The notes beneath the pieces were generated by a model. That model was not told the origin of the DNA. It saw only the letters and a program-made list of their open reading frames with translations, and made no database searches. From assembly GCA_036023115.1 (NCBI GenBank), contig JAYKKT010000089.1, positions 19,277,001 through 19,341,000 of the forward strand: DNA of 64,000 bases, read 5' to 3'. Both the position numbers and the translations under genes were made by a program. This document shows positions 37,401 through 50,330 of the stretch, one piece after another; positions within the stretch are counted from its first letter, which is position 1, and each line of letters opens with the position of its first letter. The stretch is from Brasenia schreberi. Lineage: Eukaryota > Streptophyta > Magnoliopsida > Nymphaeales > Cabombaceae.

Positions 37401-40400
37401 CAGACCTTTCCATGAGTCATGCTCTATTGATTCAAACTAACCACCATAGGCCGATACTGCTTTTGCCTTGGGTATACAAATATGATCACAATCGATAACT
37501 TGAATCTTCTGAACTGCTTCTGTCCTCAAGGCATTGACAATGTAAACATGAGAAGTTTGGAGGTGTAGATAGAATAGACTGAATAAGCTCAATACAGCCA
37601 CATGATAAAGAAGTCTTACATGTAGGGAAGCACATCCCAACATTTTCATTCATCTGGCAATATGGAGGCTTCAAGCATCCAACAAAAAGAGGTTACCTGA
37701 AAGCAATTGCTTCAACTTTGGTGATGCTTTGTGCCACTTAGATATCACCGAAGCGTATATTTTTTCATCTTTGTTCAATTAAGTTGATAAGAGGAGATCA
37801 CTAGTGACTATTGTTGAAAACAAGGAAAATATAGTAGCACACAAGTGATTGATGAAGAGGAGGAGAAGGTAGCATGCAGCCTCCCTTGGTCCTACAGCTG
37901 CTCTCTCTCTCTCTCTCATTTTTTATTTTCCACTTAACCTAATGGGTAGTAGCTCATTAGTATTTATACAATAATCTAACTTAAAAGATAAATATACCCC
38001 TAATAAGTAAATCTAATTTAGAACTAGACACTAAAGAATCTATCAACAACAACTAAGCCTTTTTCCATACTAGACGGGGTCGGCTAAATGGATTCTTTGT
38101 TTCCACGTAGCCCTATCATGTGCCATGTTAGCAGTTAACTCACAATAAGCTAGATCATTCTTTATTGTTTCTTTCCAACACTTTTATGGTCGTCCTCTAC
38201 CTCTTTTAATACTAAAGAATCTATGATAAACAAAATACAAAATTGATAATAAATAACATATAAATCGTGATTATTCTTCAACACTCCCCCTCAAGTTGAG
38301 ACAAAGATACTATGAGTGCTCAACTTGCGGAGGAACTTTTTCAGTCTTCCTTTTTCTAGCGCTTTAGTTAAGGAATCTGCATACTGGTCTTCATTTCACA
38401 TATATCATCTATGTAACTCCTGTCTTTACTGCATCTCTTATAAAGTGACAATCAATTTCAATGTGTTTGGTTCTTTCATAATATACTAGATTGATAGTTA
38501 TTTGTATTGATGCTTGATTATCAAAATAGAACAAAATTGGCTTTTTTGAATAAGTATCAAGTTCTTGTAGTAATGACTTTAGCCACATAGCTTCACATAC
38601 ACCATGAGCCGCAACTCTCTACTCAACCTGTGTTGAAGATCTCGCTAATATAGTATGCTTTTTGCTTTTCCATGACACTATGTTGCCACCCACCATAGTA
38701 AGGTATCTTTAGGTAGATCTCCTATCATCATTAAATCCTACTCAATCTGCATCTCTATAAACTTCAATGTTCAGATGATTGTGTATTGTATACATAATAC
38801 TATTTCTTGGAGTATGCTTTAGGTACTTCAATATTTTATGTATTGCATTCATATGAGCTTTTGTAGGACAATGCAAAAATTGGCTCACCATACATACCAC
38901 ATATGAGATATCGAGACATGTAATGGTTAGGTATATGAGTCATCCCACTAGTCTTTGATATTCACCAGGTTCTTCCAAATTCTCTTCTATATAAGCACTT
39001 AGTTTCAAATTGCTATCCATAGGTACACTTTAGTTTACATTATAACGGATGTGTATCTCTCAGTAAATTTAAAGTATATTTTCTTTGAGTTAAGAATATA
39101 CCTCCAGAATTCTTCAAGACTGCAATCCCTAGAAAATAGTATAGAGATCCAAGATCCTTCGTGTCAAAGAGAGAGCAACTCATCCTTTAGCATCTTGATT
39201 TCATTTTTATTTTCATTTTTGCCAGTAATAATAATATCGTCACATACACAAGTAAAACACATACCCCTTTTCCAGTCCTTACAAACATAGTATGATCACT
39301 TACACTTCTAGTAAACTCAAGGCTAATAACTCCACTAAATTTTTAAAACTATGCACTTGGTGACTCTTTTAATCCATACATGACCCTTTTTAGCTTACAC
39401 ACTCACTTATTTGCTTTTCCATGACACTATGTTGCCACCCACCATAGTAAGGTATCTTTAGGTAGATCTCCTATCATCATTAAATCCTACTCAATCTGCA
39501 TCTCTATAAACTTCAATGTTCAGATGATTGTGTATTGTATACATAATACTATTTCTTGGAGTATGCTTTAGGTACTTCAATATTTTATGTATTGCATTCA
39601 TATGAGCTTTTGTAGGACAATGCAAAAATTGGCTCACCATACATACCACATATGAGATATCGAGACATGTAATGGTTAGGTATATGAGTCATCCCACTAG
39701 TCTTTGATATTCACCAGGTTCTTCCAAATTCTCTTCTATATAAGCACTTAGTTTCAAATTGCTATCCATAGGTACACTTTAGTTTACATTATAGCGGATG
39801 TGTATCTCTCAGTGAATTTAAAGTATATTTTCTTTGAGTTAAGAATATACCTCCAGAATTCTTCAAGACTGCAATCCCTAGAAAATAGTATAGAGATCCA
39901 AGATCCTTCGTGTCAAAGAGAGAGCAACTCATCCTTTAGCATCTTGATTTCATTTTTATTTTCATTTTTGCCAGTAATAATAATATCGTCACATACACAA
40001 GTAAAACACATACCCCTTTTCCAGTCCTTACAAACATAGTATGATCACTTACACTTCTAGTAAACTCAAGGCTAATAACTCCACTAAATTTTTAAAACTA
40101 TGCACTTGGTGACTCTTTTAATCCATACATGACCCTTTTTAGCTTACACACTCACTTATTTGCATAGGCTTGACCCAGGTGGTAGGTTCATATAGATTTT
40201 TTCATTGGAAAAATGCATTCTTAACATCTAGCTGTCAAAGGTGGTAGGTTCATATAGATATTTTCATTAGAGAAATGTATTCTTAACATCTAACTGTCAA
40301 AAGTTCCACCCTTTATTTGCAGTTATACAGAAGAATACTCTTATAGTTGTCAATTTAGCAACTAGTGCAAATGTCAAAAGTTCCGATTTTTTTATGAGTA

Positions 40401-43400
40401 CCCCAAAAACATGCACTTGATATCTTTAGCATCCAGTTTATTTCTATGCCTTGAATAATCATGCACATAGCACACACATCCGAATACTTTGAGTGGGATA
40501 TCAAATAGTTTTCTTTCATGCATTAATACCTTTAAAGGGATTTTACTCTGTAATGTCGTAGGAGTCTTGTTTATAAAGAATACCGCTATTAGGACCTCAT
40601 CTCCCTAGAAAGACTTAGGTACATTACCTCCACTAAGAAGTGATCTGGTAGTCTCTAAAATATGCCGATTTTTCCTTTCTACAACTCCATTTTGTTGGGG
40701 TGTGTATGCACATGATGTCTAGTGAGCTATGCCATGATTTTTCAAATATAATTGAAGATGCACCTCGCTGAATTCTCCACCATTATCTAATCTAATGTAT
40801 TTCTAAGTCACATAGACACTTCTAACGGGTGGAGTGTCGACCTCAACACTGGTGCGACACCGATACGGTGTCGGTGTCGCATGGCAAAAAAAAAATGCAA
40901 TTTTTTTTTTTGGTGACTCACGGATAAATGGGTTCAGATAATGAAGATTGAATTGTGTATTATGATGAAATTAGTAGTTGTTTACCATTTGTGTTTTGCT
41001 TTAATAATTGTAGCTGTATACAATATTAGCTTGAATGATTTTGGGTGCGGACAATTTGTTTCTTATTTCTTAATCAGATTGGATTCTTGACTCCATATTG
41101 TATGCCTTTGCACAGAATAATCTCTGTCACCAAACACATTTGAAGACCAGGAACATTGCCAGATCAATAGAACAGAAGAGTATGACATCACTAGTGGATC
41201 CTAGCAATATTAGTATATGTTATATCCTACAAAAGATCTGGAAACTCTTTGAATCCATAACTTGGATATTTTACAGCTCGTAAAATCATTCTAAGTTTCA
41301 AATCATTATGAGGGAACTTGCTAATTGATACCTACGTGCACCCAAAATTAGCAAATACTAGTTATATTATGATTGATTTATGTAGCTTGAATATTATATA
41401 TAATATATAATATTATATGCCCTAGCCGTGTCGCCGCACCCAAAATTTTTGAAATTTGCCGTATCCCGCACCCGCACCCACGCTCGCACCCGTGTGACAT
41501 AGCTGTATTTGATTAAACATTGGAATTGACACGAATTTATGAAACAAAGGGAATATGGTTGAAACTTTACTCTTGTTTTTCATTAGTATACAAGCTCAAA
41601 TGGTTTTGTTTTCCTAAGACTCACTACTAGGAAAGCTAGTTCTATGATGCTTAGCTTTTTCACAAGTTTCACAAACAAAAAATTGATCAACCATGTTTAA
41701 ACATAACCCTGGAGTGGAACCATAGTCTTCAATTTTGGAGATGGAAGATGACCCAGTTGATGATCCCACAATCTGATTTCCTTGATACTTGCATCCAAAA
41801 TTCTTTTATTTGCAGTTACCTGCTGAATCCCATCATGCATATGTAAACCCTCTTTGACTCTACCATGCCGAAGGTTCTCCGATCCCGAAAAAATAATCAT
41901 TTTCATTAAATATAAGTGAGCAATTTAATTCCTTATTAATAGTATATATAGAAAGAAGGTTAGAAGGAAATTTTGGAACATGCAAAATAGATTGTAGACT
42001 GTCAATTGTTGTGTTCACGATTCCTTTTCCTAGGATACGTATATGTGAATAAATAAGTTTAACACTACTGCCTTCTTTTATATTCTCATATAAACTAAAG
42101 ATGTTTGTGTTTCTTGCCATATGGTGAGTAGCCCCTTAATTAATAACCCAAGAGGAAAATGAAGACAAACCCGTGGAGCTCATAGCATTAAAGCCGGATG
42201 CATGGATTAAAGAAGCTTGTAACTCAGAGGTAGATTCCTGATTATCCTTGGTTTTACCCATATCCTCTAATCACTTTAGTATATAGGAAAGAATATTATT
42301 ATTTGTCACTATTGTGTTTGAAGTACTTGCTTGGTATGCTTTGTTCTTGAGATGTAATAGTTTACCAATTAAATCCTAGTATTGTTCCTTGAGATGATGT
42401 GGCTTCTCATAATGTGAGCACTTCAACTTATCCCTCTCATCGGAGCGTGAATATCCATGCCCATGTCCACGACCACCAAAAGGTGTACTTCTCTCGTGGC
42501 TTCTTCCTTGTTATCCTAGGTTGACAAAGGTTGATTTATCTCTAATCTGAACTTCTTCCTTCTCTAGATTCTTTTTGTCTTCCTCTTTGATAAGTAAGAA
42601 ATACAGACTCCCAAAGACGATAGTGTTTTACTACTTAGGACATTCATCTTAACATTTTCAAACTCACTAGATATACCCCAAAGCAAATCAAATACCTTCT
42701 TTTCTTCTAATTAACGTTTCTAGTTTTGAAGCAATATGAGCGTTCATTGTGAGTGTAGTATTGTAGTTCATCCCAGAAGCTTCTAAGTTTAGTATAGTAT
42801 TCACTTAATCTACTCTCCTGTCTACACTTTTTAATCTTTGATTGAATCTCATACTTCTTTGCAATGTTAATTTTCCTAGAGTACGCTTCAACGACAATCG
42901 ACCATATTTCGTAAATGGTGTTCAAGTACATAAAGGTGGTGTCGATGCTTGGCACCATGGAATTGATTAGTCAAGAGACTACTATAGCATTATCTCTTCT
43001 CCACTTATACTTGGGGTCTTAAGACTGCGGTTGTGAAGATTCTCCTATGACAAGCTCCCATTTGTCTCATGCTATAAGAGCAAATTCCAAAGCCCTAGAC
43101 CATGCTTTTTCCATTAAATTTGACGGAAGTAATTTTTACTGAATTAATCTTGTTATTATTGTCCATGTCTTCTATGTAGTGACTTGATTCACAAGAAATT
43201 CCACTTTTTCTTATCATTTGTTTGCCTCGAGATGTGTGCCACTTTGCCGCTGCATCAGGATCTATGTAGTATTGCTTCTTTGTAGAGGATGTTGGTAGGG
43301 TTGTTGAATCCTATCCTAAGTGTTGATTCGTAGAAGATTTTCTCTCTTTTTTTCATTGATTAAGGTTTAAGTACTTAGAGGTTGATTTTTCGGACTCGCT

Positions 43401-46400
43401 CGTGCTCCACGGCCTAGGAATAGCATCGTTGCTATGATGCCATGTTGAAAACAAGAAAAATATAATAACACACAAGTGGTAGAAGGCGGTCTCCCTTGGT
43501 CTTGCGGTTGCTCTCTCTTGTTTTTATTTTTCACTTAACCTAATGAGATGACAAATATACCCCTAATCGGTAAATCTAATTTAGAACTAGACACTAAACA
43601 ATCTATGATAAACAAAATACTGATCATAAACAATATATAAATCATGATTATTCTTCAACAACTATAAGGATGCTTAATTCCAGGAGAAAGCTTAACCACC
43701 CAACATCGACTTTTAGTTATGGATTTACAAATAAAAAGATGGACAAAGAAGAAAAGAGTGCATCGAGCTATTCAGACTAAATGGTGGAACCTCAAAAGCG
43801 AGAAAGAAGATATATTTAAACAGAAAGTCCTTCAATGAGATGTTTGGAGATGTGTTAGGGGTATCTAAGGGAGGTGTACCGGCCAAAAAGAAGCTTGGTG
43901 GTGGAGTGAAGTAGTACAAAATAAAATCAAGGCAAAGAGGGCATGTTACAAATTACATTATGCTAAGAAAACTAGTGAAACTTTAGAAGCTTATAAGAAA
44001 GCAAAGAAGGAAGCGAAAAAGGCCGTTAGTGAAGCAAAAGCTAAAATTTGGGAGGACTTATATAAAAAACTCAACTCAAAAGAGGGTGAAAGAGATATTT
44101 TTAGGATAGCTAGGGCTAGAGATAAGAAAACTAAAGATCTTAATCATGTTAGATGCATAAAAGACGAGGATGAAAAAATTCTAGTGGCAAATGATGATAT
44201 AAGAAATAGATGGAAAAACTATTTTTATAATCTTTTTAATGAAAATAAAGATGTTAGTATTAGTTTAGGAGATTTAGCCAAGTCAGAAAAGGATATAAAC
44301 CACAATTTCTACCGATGTATTCAAAATAATGAAGTCAAAGATGCTCTTAAACATATGAAGGGTGGTAAATCGGTAGGACAAGATAATATTCCTATAGAAT
44401 GGAGAGCAAGTACACTTATACCCATATATAAGAACAAGGGAGATATTCAAAATTATGCGAATTATCGAGGTATCAAGTTAATGAGTCATACTATGAAATT
44501 ATGGGAAAGAATTATCGAACGTAGGTTAAGACAAGTATCAAGTACAACTGAGAACCAATTTAGATTCATGCCACGCAGATCTACTATTGAAGCGATTCAT
44601 CTTTTGAGACGTTTTATGGAATATTTTAGAGCAAAAAAGAAAGACCTTCACATGATATTTATTGATCTAGAAAAAGCTTATGATAGGGTACTGAGGGAGG
44701 TTCTTTGGAGAACTTTTGGAAAAAAGAGGTATCCTATTGACATATATTAACCTTATAAGAGACATGTATGATGGTGCAAAAACATGTGTGAAGACTCATG
44801 AAGGAACAACAAACTTCTTTGAAGTTAATATTGGATTACATCAAGGATCAACTTTAAGTCTATACTTATTTATAATGGTGATGGATGAGTTAACAAAACA
44901 TATTCAAGATGAAGTACCTTGGTGTATGTTATTTGCTGATGACATTGTATTAGTGGAGGAGTCTAAGGAAAAAGTTAATAGAAAATTGGAACTATGGAGA
45001 GAAACATTAGAAAGCAAAGGCCTCTGACTTAGTAGAACAAAGACAGAATATATGGAATGTAAGTTTGATCATTTGGTTACTTCAGAGGACATAGAAATTA
45101 AAATAGGCACATATTACATTCCTCAAAAGGAAAGTTTTAAATACCTAGGGTCAATTTTTCAGTGTGATGAAAGAATTGATGTAGATGTTATGCATAGAAT
45201 TAATGCTGGTTGGTTAAAATGGAGAGGAGCATCAGGTATTCTTTGTGATAAAAATATACCATTAAAATTAAAAGGTAAATATTATAGAGCAGCAATTAGG
45301 CCTGTCATGTTTTATGGTTCTGAGTGTTGGGCAGTTAATCATCAACATGTACAAAAGATGTCTGTGGCAGAAATGAAGATGTTGAGATGGATGAGTGGTC
45401 ATACAAGAAAAGACCGTATACATAATGAGGTTATTAGAAACAAATTAGGAGTGACACCAATAGAGGATAAAATGAGAGAACATCGTTTAAGATGGTTTGG
45501 ACATATAGAAAGAAGATCAAAAGAAGAACCTGGAAGATGGTTAGAAAAACTAAATTTGGAAAGTATTAAAAGAGGTAGAGGACGACCACAAAAGTGTTGG
45601 AAAGAAACAATAAAGAATGATCTAGCTTATTGGGAGTTAACTGGTAACATGTCACACGAAAGGGATCTGTAGAAACAAAGAATCCATGTAGCCGACCCCG
45701 TCTAGTATGGGAAAAGGCTTAGTTGTTGTTGTAACTATAAGGATGCTGAAACAGTTCTGGTACTTGGTCTAGATTCTCTCTTGATCATTCTTGCAAAAGT
45801 TCAAACCACTATCTTCATAACACAGGGACTGGAAATAGCTGACGAGTTCTATGAAGCGTAGGGACACTAATGTCACCCTTTCAGCAATTAACAGTCTTCA
45901 ATATTACTATTCCTCAATGACTCAAAATAAATAAAGAGAAATTGGCTCCCCAGTGCAACCATTTAGTTTCATGTGGTACCATTGACTGGAACCTTAAAAG
46001 AGACATATAAACACATAAGTGACTCTTTTATGCATCCTTCATAGAACTAAAGTAGTCTTACAGAAGCTTTTGAAGAACCTCAATCAAAATCTTTGGTTAA
46101 TGACCAAGGGCATAGGTGATATATTGAATGTTGCTGGGGAGCAGTTTATTGATCCATGGAGTACCATGAATGCGTTCATGTCAATTGCTGCAGGATTCCT
46201 AGATGAGTATGTCATTTTAACACTTTCAACCCTTTGATGTTAAATCTTTATCGTGATTTCCTATGCTCACTCTACTTGTACGAAATTAGGTTATGTGCTC
46301 TTTTACCGCTGATTTGTATGTCTCAGAATTCTTTTCCTTTATGTGGGTTTCCAAGGATACCTTAGCTTAATTTATATCCACTTGGTTGCACTTCAATTAT

Positions 46401-49400
46401 GGCTCAGATCTATATATGAATTAATGTGTGGGTATGACTAATGAAGCAATGTTCTGTCTCCATTCTACAACAATTGATCTATTTAGCTTTTGTTCTTTCT
46501 TTTCGAACTTGATGGTCTTGTCAAACTGTTTGTTCGTTTCTTATCTTTATATTAAAGAATTTCCTACTGCAATTTCTGGATTAATTGTTTTCCGCTTTGT
46601 GAAAAAGGAAGTGGCGTTTAACAGCTTTGTACTTCTTGCAGGTAAATACAGCAACAGAGTCAGCACCAGATATTTCAGTACTTTTGCCACCTGGTATTGG
46701 AGCAGCAGGCTCATATTGGCGAGCTCCTCCAAATTCAACAAGTGCTGAGTTTGCAATTGTTCTCAGCTCTCTTTCCATTGTTTCAGGCATCATCTTGCTA
46801 GTTAGTGCATGTGGCTATTCCACATTCGACGTCCCTAAAGTAAGCATCATTCGACAAAACTTCGACAGCATCTAGTTCCTGTTGCTGCTGGTTTTTATGA
46901 TCATGCATTAACTTATTGCAGACCATTTTCTTTGAAGTATTTCACTGTCTGAAGCATACCTCTTAATATATTAATTTCTTCTTTGACTCCAACGGGAAGG
47001 CCTCAAGGATGCAAACCATATACAATCACTTATATTTTGTAGTTTCTTCATTCTTTTAGTATCCGAAGTAAGAAGCATTCTCACTTAGTGGGGGGTAAGG
47101 GTTGGTTTTCGTTTTCGTAAACTTTGAAGGATGAATAGATTACTACATCATGTGACTCAGTATGTGATTTTTCTCTTCTTACTTGTGATAAAGACGAATC
47201 TTTACAACTTCTGCTAACCATTGAGTTTCCACATAAATATTGGGACTGATGCTATGTTAGGTAACCGAATGCTTAGTTAAGAGCTAATTGAGCATGCCAT
47301 GACGTTGTTAGGATCTCACTGGTTTGGCTGTGGCCAGAATTTCCAGGAGTGAAGCGGCTTCTTTGGCTGAGCAAAGTAACTGATAGCAGGATACTGGAGC
47401 ATCCTCCAACCTGCAAGTAGAAAGTGTTAGAAGGGAGGAAGAAGGCTGCAGCAGTACACAAGAAAGACTCCCACACGCAGCATTTTATAGTCAATGTCGA
47501 TAGTGTTAGCTTATAATTTCTGCTTTATTTTCTTAAGTAGTTGTTTAGTTACTTAAGTAGTTGTTTTAAAGGTACTTGTAAATTAGACTCATTAATGGTA
47601 CTTATGTAATTTAGATTAGTGTAATGCTGCCCTTTAAAAGGGGAAACCCTACCAACAACTTTAGATTGAATAGAAGAAAAGAAGAAAAAGAGAGAGGGTT
47701 TGCGGTGGCTCGTAGGTCTACCGACTGCAGCTCCATTCCATCTTCAATCTTCCAATCTCTTGTTTCTTGATTGCTTGCATTATATTTGACATGGTATCAA
47801 AGCCTTGAAGGCAGATTCCTTGCAACCACAGACAACCACATAAAAGAAAACAGTCTTGACTTGTCAGAAAGTTAGTCAAATAAGTAAACATCGTTTTCAT
47901 TCAAGATTATTTCAGCAAGTTGAAAGAAGAAGTATCAGCATCTAGTCTCGGAAGTGACTGAAAATCAAGTCCTTCCAAGTAACCAACATTCGATTGGATG
48001 GACATAACTATCTGGAATGGGTAAGATTTATAGAACTTGTCCTTAAATCTGGAGGAAAATTGGGTTATATCAATCAAAATCAGATTTGTCCTAGTGAAGA
48101 TAGCAATGAGTATGAACGATGGACAAAAGAAGATGCTCTTGTGAGCTCGTGGCTGATTGAATCGATGATGCCAATAATAAACAGAACATTTATGTATATG
48201 GAGACTGTAGCAGAAATATGGGCAGAAGAAGGCTATTCAAGACAAATGAACATAGCAAAGGAATATGACATTCTTGAGAAAATAAGAAAATGAGGAAACA
48301 GTTCGGTAAGTGAATATTATGGAGAATTGCATGGATTATGGAATGAACAAAAGCATGTTACAGAAAACAAGTGCAACCATTGTGTGAAAGAGCGGACAAT
48401 TGATATTGAAGTTAAGAAGGTGTTTGATCTCTTTTAGGACATAGCTCCTGAATATGAGCAGAGTAAACTCAATATTTTGAGTAAGGAGAAGTTGTCATCA
48501 GTTGGGATTGTATACTCTCTCCTATTGAGAGAAGATAGAAGAAATCTCGAGAAAGGAGACACAACCCAAACAAAAAAGATGGTATTTGCTAGAAGATGAC
48601 AAAATTTTAGCGAGGAAGAAACCCTACTAGAGGAAGAAGGGCTGGTTATTTCCAAAATAATGATGAAAGAAATAAGTTGCAGTTTTCGCATTGTGAGAAA
48701 AGGAGACACACTTGTGATCAATCCTGGAAATCATAGGTAGACCAGCATATCATAAGGACTTTGGAAATTGATTAGCAAATTATAAAGAGTTAGAGAATCA
48801 TTTGGCAACAAATACAGAGAAGCAAACAAATTCCTCATCACTTGATGAAATGGTAGAACTAAAAAGAAAACTTGCTGAAATTGAGTCAAGACTATGTATG
48901 CAACCATCTACTTCTTCTCGGAAAAGTGAAGTGAACATTTTTGCTTCTTACAATATTAGTGGTAACTCCTTTCTTACTGAGTCTAATTTTTGGGTGATTG
49001 ATTCCGGGGTTATATATCATATGGTGGGTAGTAAATATTAGTTTATGAAGTATGAATTAACAACTACTCCATAATATGTTAAAGTTGCATATGGTTAACT
49101 AGCTCCAATGAAAGGAAAAGGCATAATTCAGTTTGAAAAATTCAGGCTAAATTATGTGATATACATTCCTAAATTTCTAATCAACTTATTATCAGTTAGT
49201 TCTTTGACTCGAGACTTAAACTATTTCGTAACTTTCTCTCCTATTAGATGTATTTTTTAGGATCTGAGGACGAGAAGAACCTTTAGTCGTGGTGGGTTAT
49301 ACATACTCCTAGGAAATCAGCTATCAACACAGAAAAGAGCATTGACAACTACTTCTGAGACAAAAAAATTCAAGTTATGGCATAGTAGAGTGGGACGTTT

Positions 49401-50263
49401 ACCCATTTCTAAAATAAGGGAGTTATTTCATTTTGAAAATTTGAGTGACTTAGTCCATCAGTGTGATGCTTGTGAAAGGGCTAAGCACCATAGAGTGTCG
49501 TTTCTTAGTAGAGAGTCCAAGTTGTCTGTTCCATTTTATTTAGTTCACTCTGATGTATATGGTCGATCTTTAATGCCTTTTCTCGGCAATTTTAAATACT
49601 TTGTTACTTTTATTGATGATTATTCCGTACTTGCTTTTGTTTGTCTTATAAAATCGAAGTCTGAAGTCTCTTCTTTCTTAATGTTCATAAACTTATTGAA
49701 ACTAAGTTTGATCATTCAATTAAAATCCTTCGATCTCATAATAGTGGTGAGTTTATGAACACTCAATTGAAGAATTACCTTCAATTGCATGATATTTTAC
49801 ATCAAACATCATGTGTCTATACTCCTCAGCAAAATGGAGTTGTTGAAAGGAAAAATATTTAGAGGTGACAAGGAGTCAGACCCTTCTTGTAGAGCACAAT
49901 GTTCCTAAATTCTTTCGGCCCAAAGTTGTTCTCACAACAGTTCGTCTTATTAATAGACTACCCTTAGTAGTTATATCGAGTAGATCCCTTTTTCAAGTGA
50001 TTAGACCTAGAGATAAACCATTTCATATTATAAAACGGATTTTCGGGTGTCTATGTTTTGTTCATGTACATGATTAGGATAAGCTAGATCAACGGGCCAT
50101 TAGGTATGTATTTCTTGGTTACTCAAGTGAAAAAAAGGGTATGTGTGCTATAATCCTAAAACACAAAAAAGACATGTTTCAATGGATGTTACATTTTTTG
50201 AAACCACTCCATATTTTCAAAGTAAAGATGAGTCTCCTAACTTTATTACGAAAGAACAAGTGT

Positions 50264-50330
<67 letters not shown>

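Larger units (their letters stand above)
37812..43660 (-). mobile_element. Ty1/copia retrotransposon, minus strand, with nested insertions (copia-2)
   Basis: LTRs at 37812-38283 (element 3' LTR) and 43443-43660 (5' LTR) share TGTTGAAAACAAG starts and ATTCTTCAACA ends. A perfect TSD, ACTAT, lies at 37807-37811 and 43661-43665. Next to the right LTR the minus strand has a primer-binding site (TGGCATCATAGC); next to the left LTR the polypurine tract reads CTCAACTTGAGGGGGAG. The inside carries RNase H/RT (38300-40700), integrase, protease and gag (to about 43280), all on the minus strand and all broken. A LINE scrap, a 749-bp duplication and a Mutator-like MITE add length. Confidence 0.93.
36837..46641 (+). 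other. SAC9 intron 9 (9.8 kb, holds copia-2 and a LINE)
   Basis: GTAATT to TTCTTGCAG. 36837-37811 and 45748-46641 are plain intron. Open frames there (e.g. 46019-46237, 46428-46748) have no recognisable family, and the second simply runs into exon 10 in the wrong frame. Confidence 0.85.

Noticed and set aside
38661..40158. Tandem 749-bp copies as LTRs
   Set aside because: They encode part of RT/RNase H, abut each other, and lie inside an element whose true LTRs and TSD are found elsewhere.
46019..46237. 72-codon ORF ([11 protein letters not shown]...) as a separate gene
   Set aside because: Short, inside intron 9, no family motif, no promoter or intron structure of its own.
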